64,000 nucleotides of DNA. It comes from Theodoxus fluviatilis. Its lineage: Eukaryota; Mollusca; Gastropoda; Cycloneritida; Neritidae. The position numbers and the translations under genes are program-made. The stretch lies in contig JAWQFJ010028253.1 in NCBI GenBank assembly GCA_034096865.1, positions 25,001 to 89,000 on the forward strand, read 5' to 3'. Below are positions 1 to 10,300 of the stretch, piece after piece. Below the pieces are notes generated by a model that had not been told where the DNA came from, did no database searches, and saw only the letters and a program-made list of their open reading frames with translations. Every line of letters starts with the position of its first letter. The first letter of the stretch is position 1.

Positions 1-36
1 CTCAACAACCATGTGAAAATCCACACGGGGACAAAG
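1..36 (+). CDS. zinc-finger gene, internal exon (partial at window edge)
   Basis: Twelve codons close a C2H2 finger (HVKIH) and its linker. The exon ends AAAG before GTAAAA, in phase 0. Confidence 0.75.
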
Positions 37-537
37 GTAAAAACTGAGGTGACATATAATGTTGCTTCTTTCCCAAATGGGGGGGGGGGGAAGGGGGGAG
101 AGAGAGAGAGCTGGACTGACCTGAACTGAATATTTTATTTTATTGACCATGTGGGCCCATTACATAATGACTGGCAACGCGTTCAAGTGACTCAAACGTA
201 TACATCATGTACATAACATCACTACTTCAGTACTTGTCACCAGTGGTAGAATGAAGGGTGCAAAGAGGGATTGGAAGAGTCTGCCACCGAATTATTTTCA
301 TGAAGTCCGTGCAGACTGCTGTCTCAAGCCGACATGCTCGCTCCGCATACTTAGTCTGCCAACGTTGTCATCAACCCTGTCATAGTGTTGCGATGGTGAT
401 TGTAGGCGAACGTGGACTGCTGTCACTGTTGGAAACTTGCTACTGAGGGTTTAGTCAGTGGAGTCTGCAGCGGGATGTACAGCAGAGGAAGATCTGGATG
501 ATGCCTCAGACTTTCCGGGTTTGTCTGCCTCTGCCTC

Positions 538-609
<72 letters not shown>

Positions 610-613
610 GAGG

Positions 614-675
<62 letters not shown>

Positions 676-917
676 AGAGGAGAGGAGAGAGAGATAGAAA
701 ATGTGTGCTTGCATGTGTGAGCATAAATTATGAATACATTTTAGTGATGGAGAGAGGGTAATGTGTTGTCTCATGGTTGAGCAAGTAATATATTATCAGA
801 TTATGGGTGAGACTGTAAATGTTGTGTTTGGTTTTTATATTTGTTTGTTTGTTGTACATAATATGTGTATGGCAGACAGGCAGACAAACAATGACAGATG
901 TGCATACTCCTGTGCAT

Positions 918-995
<78 letters not shown>

Positions 996-1364
996 CCTCA
1001 TTCCATTTCTAAAGTATCAAAGTTCTAGGTGGAAAATAAACCAAACTGAATCCAGTCTTGATGACCATCTTGCCTTCAGGACAACATCTGCTCCTTCTGC
1101 GGCAAGGGTTTTGTCCAGCGCCAGGCCCTGGAAAGACATGAGCGGATTCACCGTGGCATCAAGCCCTTTCAGTGCTTGCTTTGTCAGAGGGAGTTCACAG
1201 ACTCTTCCATTCTTCGCCGCCACATGATTCGAGTACACAAGAAGGACAAGAAGAAGTGGCAGGAGGACACCAATGTGCACAGCAGGGCAGGAAGTGAGAG
1301 GACGAAAGAGGCACCAGAAAAGGCAGTGGGAGAGGAGATGAAGGGACATAGAAATCAGGTATGA
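1..1364 (+). CDS. C2H2 zinc-finger protein, 3' end of gene (partial)
   Basis: This is the C-terminal part of a C2H2 zinc-finger protein, probably a nuclear DNA-binding regulator; the target is unknown. Two exons are visible: 1-36, ending a finger with an H-x3-H pattern and an HTGTK linker before a GT donor at 37, and 1080-1364 after a CAG acceptor. Both sides are phase 0, so the linker runs straight into the next finger. Exon 1080 holds two fingers: the first has C-x2-C (CSFCGKGF) then HERIH, the second CLLC then H-x4-H. A basic, Lys/Glu-rich tail of about 40 residues follows. The reading frame stops at TGA 1362-1364. A GTATGA at 1359 could instead be a donor, which would put the true end further on. 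The 5' part lies left of the window, so the family member cannot be named. Confidence 0.85.
540..694. repeat. (GA)n microsatellite
   Basis: A nearly pure GA run with short G-rich interruptions lies in the intron between the two zinc-finger exons. It creates Arg/Glu or Ser/Leu open frames that are not genes. Confidence 0.97.
919..993. repeat. (CA)n microsatellite
   Basis: About 37 CA units lie in the zinc-finger intron, roughly 85 bp before the last exon. Confidence 0.97.
1080..1364 (+). CDS. zinc-finger gene, probable terminal exon
   Basis: The exon begins at 1080 after the acceptor TTCAG, in frame 0 with the upstream exon. It encodes two C2H2 fingers and a charged tail and ends at TGA 1362-1364. 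If CAG|GTATGA at 1356-1364 is a real donor, the exon stops at 1358. Confidence 0.8.
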   Translation, partial: DNICSFCGKGFVQRQALERHERIHRGIKPFQCLLCQREFTDSSILRRHMIRVHKKDKKKWQEDTNVHSRAGSERTKEAPEKAVGEEMKGHRNQV

Positions 1365-2886
1365 ACTTTTCATGAAATGGCTCAAGACTTAGTACTTACA
1401 AACTACTAGTTGGGAATTGATGTCAAAGTTTTGTGCTTAACTTTCTTGTAAAGCTTTTAAGTGTTCTCCAACAGTTTTCGACAGCAAGTGACTGGTATAC
1501 TGAGCTAGTTCTGTGCTCATGATGGAGAGCAACCATATGACCATGTGACTTCACCAATGAGTCATAGGCTGCTGGCAGGTTGGGGGTATCCCCTGTCCTA
1601 GGTCAAGGTTTGTCTCTTTGCTGGGATAAAAATGGCCTCCTCATGCCCTAAATCTGTACTTAGTGTTGGACGTTTTATTTTACCCACCAATGTTCTTTCA
1701 TTCAAATCAAGCTGAAGTATGAGGCTGTTTGAATAACAATGTGCCAAAGCAAAAAAAAAGAAACATATTTATAGGAACTTCCCTTCCCTTCCAACTTATC
1801 TACACAAAAGAAGTATGAAGTTGATGGGTCCTGCCAATGTTCTTTCGTTCATATAAAAAGGAAGTAAGATGCTGAATGACTATATCACAACTGACATCGA
1901 ATTCTTAATTTACTCTTTACTTCTTTGAGATAGTGCTGCAATATGTAGTGTTTCAGTATTGCACTTGGTTAAAGGGGAACAACCCCTTATTCTATTCTGT
2001 CCATATTAGGAGCTGAGAGTAGTTTCCCTTGGAGTTTGGAAGATCGGAGGATCGACCATGAACGCTGATTAAAATCACACTCCCAACATTATTCAGTGTT
2101 CATGTTGCTGATGCCATGTGCAACTCATATCACAGCAATTCAGCAACATCGCACACAGTAGAATAGTTTTGTGAAACATGCCAGTACAGTAACAATATTT
2201 TTGAAAGGACATTGTACTTGTCTTTATATATGGTATTGATGTCTTTTTATTGAAGCAACATTTGAACTTCAGAATGTGTCCTCGGGAAAAAAAAACACCT
2301 ATCCTTATAAAGACAAGTCTTAGACCAATGGCCAAAACATAGTGTTTTGAGCAAAAGTTTACATAACTTTTGGCGATATTACAGAGGGGATTACATATAG
2401 TAAGAGCACATTATTTTTGGACTGTTTTTCCACTATATTTTAATCATTTAACCATGCCTGCATCCAAACCTGTTCCTAGGATGGGTCCCTGCTAAGATTG
2501 GTACTCATCATCCCCAAACAGAGTAGTGCCATTTTCTTTTCATGGACATCTCCTCATTGGAGCAGTCATGCACAAGTGACAGCAGTGTACATAATTACAA
2601 TGCATTTCTGTAGCAGACAGTTCTGAAATAGGATTCTATGTATATGGGAAGCAAATTGAATTATGATGTCATTATATGGGCTGCTCTTCCTAGCAGGAAA
2701 TATGACGGCACTGTCAATACCTGTCTCTTTATTTACCATGTGCCTGAGCGCTGGTAAATGATTGATCATTTATGCAGATAAAGGTGGGGATCAGTGAATT
2801 TGGACAATAAGGGAACAGTATTAAATGACAGTGTTCATTTATTGAGTGTAACTTTTGTAAGATATTATTTTTGAAAAATAAATAAA
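1365..2886 (+). other. probable 3' UTR of the zinc-finger gene with AATAAA signals
   Basis: No coding exon was recognised here. Two overlapping AATAAA hexamers occur at 2877-2882 and 2881-2886, the first strong polyadenylation signals after the stop (an ATTAAA is at about 2068). The UTR extent is inferred from these signals only. Confidence 0.35.
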
Positions 2887-3479
2887 CAAATCTTTTCATA
2901 ACTGTTTGTTTAATACTTTTACTTCCAAATATGAATGCACAGCTTTCAGCTGTTGACAAGGCTTCTCTGCAGGGCAGATATTAAGAAGACTCATTGGGTG
3001 ATGGCATCTTGTATCTTTTCTTCAAGAATATTTTAAATGTTACCAGTACTTAGATTATTTATTCCTCTTCTAATAGATCTAAATAGCTGGCAATTATTGC
3101 CAGATGAAGACTAAGACTTAGTAATCCATTTTTGTTGACTCAAATATGTCAACAAAGGGAGTCTTCGGATTGCCCCTGTGTCATTTGTTTCCTTTTGCTT
3201 ATTTAACTTTTGGGTGTCTGATCATTTGCATGGGCATTGAATCAATGTACATGAGCATTTATGTTGAAAATGCATAGGGTTGTGTGTACATATGAAAATT
3301 AGCATGTTTCCTTCAGGATGAATAAACTCTCTGTAGAAGTCAAGTGTGATTTATTCTTTTTCTTGTATTCCTGAAAAGGAGATACAAAACTTTTTCAGGA
3401 AATGAATGTTTGGAGCAGGTGCAACTGCTACCTAGAGAAAGACCAAGACACTGTAGGTTATAAGTCATGGCAGAAGTTA

Positions 3480-3680
3480 TGGATGGATGGATGGATGGAT
3501 GAATGGAGTTTTATAGCCTATCAGCCTTTGAAGGCTATGTAAGGCCATTTCTTGTGATAACCTATTAAAGTAAGAGTAAGATCAGTCAAGTCCCTATTTA
3601 TTCGCTTCTTTCAAATTGTGTAGAGAGACGTGATAGGACTATTCTTGTAACCCTCAACCCACAGAGGGAAGAAGTATTGG
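3480..3680 (-). mobile_element. SINE-like repeat with (ATGG)n tail
   Basis: On the minus strand the copy runs from a head like CCCTCTGTGGGTTGAGGG to a tail reading 'cctt..aaggctgataggc...aactccatt' and a (CCAT)n tract. The same roughly 190-bp element recurs at about 6.59, 6.95, 14.9, 37.0, 52.2 and 61.0 kb. The interval 2887-3480 holds nothing recognisable apart from an AATAAA at 3321. Confidence 0.6.
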
Positions 3681-3919
3681 AAGACATGGTGCCCCACTTG
3701 AATTGGAGCAATGAAAATGGGTTTGCTGAATGTTTTCCAGCTTCACCTGCTTGGCTTGCACATGTCAAATAACTAAAAACATAAGTTTTCATAAGCCCAC
3801 ATTTATCTCAACGTAAAGGTCATAACTGCCTGGCTCCTTTAAGGCCCCACCCCCACCCCCAAAAGAAAAGGAGTTTATCCGACCAACCTAATTTTTTTAT
3901 GCCAATCGCACAAAAGTGA

Positions 3920-4540
3920 AAGATAAAAACCGCTGGCGCTGAACCTCCAGGTTTTGGCATTTTAAAAAACCCAATAAAGCTGTGAGGACCTTCAGTAAAC
4001 CTGGAGGGATAAAAAATCAAATACAGGACGTTTCGTACCCTGGATGTTTCGTACCATGGATGCAACTTACCCTAGTCGTTGTGTACCTCATTTAGTCGAT
4101 TCGTACCTTTTCTACCCTAACCCTAACTCTAATCCTAACCCTAACCCGTAGGGTAAGGGTAAGGGTTAGGGTTAGGGTATGAAACGACTAGGTACGAAAC
4201 ATCCAGGATACGAAACGACCCGCATTGTAAAAAATCCTTCTCTCTCCTTCACCAATGTTCTCGAAATTAATCCTCCTAGAAAATCTCATTGAAATTACGT
4301 CACGTTATTCGACGTCAAATGATTACGTCATGCATTTTGCATTCGGATTCTGTTGTAGCGTTTTCTTTGCAATGTATGTCGTAAAAAGTAACTTTTTTCA
4401 AACCTCGATTCTGAAAATGTTATACATTCAATCGGACCTAACTTCCAGTAAGTGTGCAAAATGTCAAGGAAATCCGTCCAGTAGTTTTTGAGAAATCAGC
4501 CGTTTAGTCGGGACATACAGACAGATAAATCATACAAAAG
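3920..4540 (+). mobile_element. dispersed repeat of the CCTCCAG-hairpin family (copy A), interrupted by a palindrome
   Basis: Two blocks belong to a family also seen at about 5.70-6.01 and 42.43-42.83 kb. One is a hairpin near 3990-4013 (in the other copies a 7-bp stem CCTCCAG/CTGGAGG). The other is a conserved block near 4425-4515 containing AAATCCGTCCAGTAGTTTTT. Between them sits the telomere-like inverted repeat at 4029-4217. Several ACGTCA motifs lie in the copy. The mobile-element class is unknown. Confidence 0.5.
4029..4217. repeat. inverted repeat with telomere-like CCCTAA/TTAGGG core
   Basis: The arms at 4029-4055 and 4191-4217 are reverse complements with one mismatch (CGTTTCGTAC... 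/ ...GTACGAAACG). The centre reads CCCTAA units followed by GTA and then GGGTAA/TTAGGG units (about 4114-4178). The order C-strand then G-strand is the opposite of that expected for a fused chromosome end. Confidence 0.8.
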
Positions 4541-4554
4541 TGTGTCTTTTAGTT

Positions 4555-5075
4555 TGGGGCCTACACATCACACAACACATGGAGACAGTCACAGACCTAC
4601 ACACCACACAACACATGGAGACAGACAGTCACAGACCTACACACCACATGGAGACAGACAGTCACAGACCTACACACCACAACACATGGAGACAGTCACA
4701 GACCTACGCACCACACAACACATGGAGAGAGACAGACACAGACCTACACACCACACAGCACATGTAGACAGTTACAGACCTACACACCACAACACATGGA
4801 GACAGTCACAGACCTACACACCACAACACATGGAGACAGTCACAGACCTACACACCACACAACACATGGAGAGAGACAGACACAGACCTACACACCACAC
4901 AACACATGTAGACAGTCACAGACCTACACACCACTACACATGGAGACAGTCACAGACCTACACACAACACATGAAGACAGTCACAGACCTACACACCACA
5001 ACACATGGAGACAGTCACAGACCTACACACCACAAAACACATGGAGACAGACAGTCACAGACCTACACACCATCT
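4555..5075. repeat. minisatellite, unit about 34 bp
   Basis: Tandem copies of 'acagtcacagacctacacaccacaacacatggag'-type units, about 15 with length variants, adjoin repeat copy A. The open frames across it are by-products of the repeat. Confidence 0.93.
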
Positions 5076-5699
5076 TTGAAGTGCTGCAAGAACAAAACAA
5101 AACAAACGAAATGTTTTCCCCCTTACTCTGATTATTCCTTGTTTCGGAGACGACTGTGATTTTGACTTTTGAGTAGGCCTACACGAACACACAAGCTCGA
5201 TACAGCCGGCAACAAGCTAGTTCGCCGGGTGGGACAGTGAAATAGATCTATTTCACTCAGAATGTCGATCAATATAGGGCAACATACTTATTTTTTTAAT
5301 CAGGGATTGATTAAATCATCATATTTTTGTGACACTGAGACCAGACCATCAAAACAATTAGCACTAGGCCTTGAATCAAATCGTCGTAAGAGATCTTACG
5401 TTGACTGCAAATGTACAACAGTGCCGCGTGATTGTGTCGACATTCAGCTAGTTCACTGAGCGATTCCAGGCTTTTAACCAGCGAAGGCAATGATCTAGAT
5501 GGTACATATACTTTACCGGTTTCACAAATGGAATGAATTTGACGCCAACACAGCGTAGTATCGCTTTTTTGCGTCTGCTGGTAGACGTTCATCATATGAA
5601 AAAGCCAAATGTTTTGTGAACGTAGGAAAAGAGTTTGACTAGATTAGGCTCTTACATCTATTGACTATCTAGGGAGGTGCTTCCGAGTGTACGAAATTC

Positions 5700-6010
5700 A
5701 TTATCCTCAAAACTCTACTCGCAAATGACGTCACATTGTTGATGACGTCACACATTTCGCAATTTGGCCATTCCATGAATGGAGTATTTGGGGAGGCGAT
5801 GTCGAGTGTACGACCTTAAAAACCACTTTCTCTTCAAGCCTCGATTCTGAAAATTTGATACATTCAATCAGACCTAACTTCCAGTTAGTGTGCAAAATGT
5901 CAAGGAAATCCGTCCAGTAGTTTTTGAGAAATCAGCCGTGGAGTCGGGACAGACACACACACAGACAGATAAAGTCTGTAGGACCTCCAGTAAACCTGGA
6001 GGGATAAAAC
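5700..6010 (+). mobile_element. CCTCCAG-hairpin family repeat (copy B)
   Basis: This copy shares the AAATCCGTCCAGTAG block and the terminal hairpin CCTCCAG-TAAAC-CTGGAGG followed by GATAAAA with copies A and C. It carries two perfect TGACGTCA palindromes near 5726 and 5744. The stretches 5076-5700 and 6010-6580 show no gene. Confidence 0.6.
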
Positions 6011-6584
6011 TTGATTTATGTTCAGTCTGGCCTCTTCTATTAAAAAATAATATATTTGTTAAAGATTAGGCTGACCAACTGACCTTATATTATTTTGCCA
6101 TAACAACTACTTTTTACATTTTAAAGTCTAATGAGGAAAATAACTTCCTCACATGTTGGCACTCTGGGATGAAAAGCTGGTGAAGAGCTTCAGCAAAACC
6201 CAAGTGCTGTGCAGGCTGTTGTTTGTCCCCGGCAAGAGGAGGACCATTGTGCCACAGAACTGATTTGATGGGTCCAGTTCTAGTGATTTTAATCAGTGGA
6301 CTCAAACAGCCTGCACAGACTATGTAACTCCAGACAACGATTTGTTCACTAATTTAATCCAGAGATGGCTGTTCAGGCTCAGACAATCCCCAATGCATCA
6401 CTCTCAGGGAGGGACAGAGGAATGGAAAAAGACAAGTTGTATTGCTATTGTATTGTATGGCTAGTAGGAGGCTGCCATCTGCTGGAGTTCACCCTGTCGG
6501 CCACGTCCTGTCCAAAGGCCGTGATGACCTTTACTCTCAGAACTTCAGGTTGTAGTATTACAGCTGACAAGCAGGTGCAGCTGT

Positions 6585-6775
6585 TGATGGATGAATGAGT
6601 TTATGGCCTCTCAGCCTTTGTAGGCTATGTAAGGCCATTGAGCACCAAATTAATCACTAGAGCATAGTATAGAGTAAGCGCAAATCAAGTCATGAAGTTC
6701 CTAGTTATTCACCGCTTATGAATCACGTTGGGTCTATTCTGACCCCCAACACACAGAAAGCAGGTGCAACTGTGG
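6585..6775 (-). mobile_element. SINE-like repeat copy
   Basis: This has the same head and tail as the other SINE-like copies: TGGATGAATGAG, then 'ggcctctcagcctttgtaggc', ending near CACACAGAAAG. Orientation is minus. Confidence 0.55.
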
Positions 6776-6944
6776 CCCACTCCCCCCCCAAGAGGAATTC
6801 ACAATATTCAGGGTTGAATTTTGTGAGAATACATTAAGCATTCTTCTCCAGATGACCGCTTGTCTTACTTCAGCAGGAATTTGCAGTCTTGCCACATGTT
6901 GTCTTCTCTCAATGAATTTATACCTTCGCCCTCCTGTGGTGGTC

Positions 6945-7130
6945 CCCTGTGGGTTCGGGGTAAGAATTGACCCACCGCGTCTCCCTACGCGATTTGTAAG
7001 AGGCGAATAAATAGGGACATCGTGACTTGAATTGCACTTGCTGGGAACTCTTCTAGTGATTTTCTTGCTTGGCCTTACATAACCTACAAAGGCTGATAGG
7101 CCGTAAAACTCCATCCATCCATCCTGTGGT
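6945..7130 (+). mobile_element. SINE-like repeat copy
   Basis: It starts at CCCCTGTGGGTTCGGGGTAA and ends in GGCCGTAAAACTCCATCCAT. It is about 190 bp long and close to the copies at 52.2 and 61.0 kb. Confidence 0.65.
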
Positions 7131-7362
7131 GGATGGTGTAAGATGTGAAGTGCAGCACCCACATGAAAAAAAGCGACTGTTCTCATTTAGTGCACAAATG
7201 TTGTGTTTCATGTATGGCTAATTTTTCCCATCCAAGCTAGCAGCTGGTAAGCGCCACATTCAAAGCTGTGCGTTTCCAAAGTTGCATCCTTGAGCAAGGT
7301 GCTTAACTCGCATTGTCTATTACGTATCCGGCCAGGAGTAAAATCAGGTACTTGTGAGGGAA

Positions 7363-10300
7363 GCGATGGCACACTGTAGTGAGATTTGATGGCACACTGT
7401 AGTGTGATTTGATGGCACACTGTAGTGTGATTTGATGTATGCTGTAGTAGGATTTGATGGCACACTGTAGTGTGATTTGATGGCACACTGTAGTGAGATT
7501 TGATGTATGCTGTAGTGAGATTTGATGGCACACTGTAGTGAGATTTGATGTATGCTGTAGTGTGATTTGATGTATGCTGTAGTAGGATTTGATGTATGCT
7601 GTAGTAGGATTTGATGGCACACTGTAGTGAGATTTGATGTATGCTGTAGTGAGATTTGATGGCACACTGTAGTGAGATTTGATGTATGCTGTAGTGAGAT
7701 TTGATGGCACACTGTAGTGAGATTTGATGTATGCTGTAGTGAGATTTGATGGCACACTGTAGTGTGATTTGATGGCACACTGTAGTGTGATTTGATGTAT
7801 GCTGTAGTGAGATTTGATGGCACACTGTAGTGAGATTTGATGGCACACTGTAGTGAGATTTGATGGCATACTGTAGTGTGATTTGATGGCACACTGTAGT
7901 GTGATTTGATGTATGCTGTAGTGAGATTTGATGGCACACTGTAGTGAGATTTGATGGCACACTGTAGTGAGATTTGATGTATGCTGTAGTGAGATTTGAT
8001 GGCACACTGTAGTGAGATTTGATGGCACACTGTAGTGTGATTTGATGGCACACTGTAGTGTGATTTGATGTATGCTGTAGTGAGATTTGATGGCACACTG
8101 TAGTGAGATTTGATGTATGCTGTAGTGAGATTTGATGGCACACTGTAGTGAGATTTGATGGCACACTGTAGTGAGATTTGATGTATGCTGTAGTGTGATT
8201 TGATGGCACACTGTAGTGAGATTTGATGGCACACTGTAGTGAGATTTGATGGCACACTGTAGTGAGATTTGATGTATGCTGTAGTGTGATTTGATGTATG
8301 CTGTAGTGAGATTTGATGTATGCTGTAGTGTGATTTGATGGCACACTGTAGTGAGATTTGATGTATGCTGTAGTGAGATTTGATGTATGCTGTAGTGTGA
8401 TTTGATGGCACACTGTAGTGAGATTTGATGGCACACTGTAGTGAGATTTGATGTATGCTGTAGTGTGATTTGATGGCACACTGTAGTGAGATTTGATGGC
8501 ACACTGTAGTGAGATTTGATGTATGCTGTAGTGTGATTTGATGGCACACTGTAGTGAGATTTGATGGCACACTGTAGTGAGATTTGATGGCACACTGTAG
8601 TGAGATTTGATGGCACACTGTAGTGAGATTTGATGGCACACTGTAGTGTGATTTGATGGCACACTGTAGTGCGATTTGATGGCACACTGTAGTGAGATTT
8701 GATGGCACACTGTAGTGTGATTTGATGGCACACTGTAGTGTGATTTGATGGCATGCTGTAGTGAGATTTGATGGCATGCTGTAGTGTGATTTGATGTATG
8801 CTGTAGTGAGATTTGATGGCATGCTGTAGTGTGATTTGATGTATGCTGTAGTGTGATTTGATGGCACACTGTAGTGTGATTTGATGTATGCTGTAGTGAG
8901 ATTTGATGGCATGCTGTAGTGAGATTTGATGGCATGCTGTAGTGTGATTTGATGGCACACTGTAGTGAGATTTGATGGCACACTGTAGTGAGATTTGATG
9001 GCACACTGTAGTGTGATTTGATGGCACACTGTAGTGTGATTTGATGGCACACTGTAGTGAGATTTGACGGCACACTGTAGTGAGATTTGATGGCACACTG
9101 TAGTGTGATTTGATGGCACACTGTAGTGAGATTTGATGGCACACTGTAGTGAGATTTGATGGCACACTGTAGTGCGATTTGATGGCATGCTGTAGTGTGA
9201 TTTGATGGCACACTGTAGTGAGATTTGATGTATGCTGTAGTGTGATTTGATGGCACACTGTAGTGAGATTTGATGGCACACTGTAGTGAGATTTGATGGC
9301 ACACTGTAGTGTGATTTGATGGCACACTGTAGTGAGATTTGATGGCACACTGTAGTGAGATTTGATGGCATGCTGTAGTGAGATTTGATGGCATGCTGTA
9401 GTGTGATTTGATGGCACACTGTAGTGAGATTTGATGGCACACTGTAGTGTGATTTGATTGCACACTGTAGTGTGATTTGATGGCACACTGTAGTGAGATT
9501 TGATGGCACACTGTAGTGAGATTTGATGGCACACTGTAGTGTGATTTGATGGCACACTGTAGTGAGATTTGATGGCACACTGTAGTGAGATTTGATGGCA
9601 CACTGTAGTGCGATTTGATGGCATGCTGTAGTGTGATTTGATGGCACACTGTAGTGAGATTTGATGTATGCTGTAGTGTGATTTGATGGCACACTGTAGT
9701 GAGATTTGATGGCACACTGTAGTGAGATTTGATGGCACACTGTAGTGAGATTTGATGTATGCTGTAGTGTGATTTGATGGCACACTGTAGTGAGATTTGA
9801 TGGCACACTGTAGTGAGATTTGATGTATGCTGTAGTAGGATTTGATGGCACACTGTAGTGAGATTTGATGGCACACTGTAGTGAGATTTGATGTATGCTG
9901 TAGTGAGATTTGATGGCACACTGTAGTGAGATTTGATGGCACACTGTAGTGAGATTTGATTGCACACTGTAGTGCGATTTGATGGCACACTGTAGTGAGA
10001 TTTGATGGCACACTGTAGTGAAATTTGATGGCACACTGTAGTGGGATTTGATGTATGCTGTAGTGAGATTTGATGTATGCTGTAGTGAGATTTGATGTAT
10101 GCTGTAGTGAGATTTGATGGCACACTGTAGTGGGATTTGATGTATGCTGTAGTGAGATTTGATGTATGCTGTAGTGAGATTTGATGTATGCTGTAGTGAG
10201 ATTTGATGGCACACTGTAGTGGGATTTGATGTATGCTGTAGTGAGATTTGATGTATGCTGTAGTGAGATTTGATGGCACACTGTAGTGAAATTTGATGGC

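Noticed and set aside
451..774. Arg-Glu and Ser-Leu repeat frames at GA microsatellites (also near 21.4, 32.5, 33.0, 38.3, 58.3 and 60.3 kb)
   Set aside because: They are direct translations of dinucleotide repeats.
4114..4178. Chromosome fusion scar or true telomere
   Set aside because: The repeat order (CCCTAA then TTAGGG) is inverse to a fusion, and it is enclosed by short inverted arms inside a dispersed repeat.
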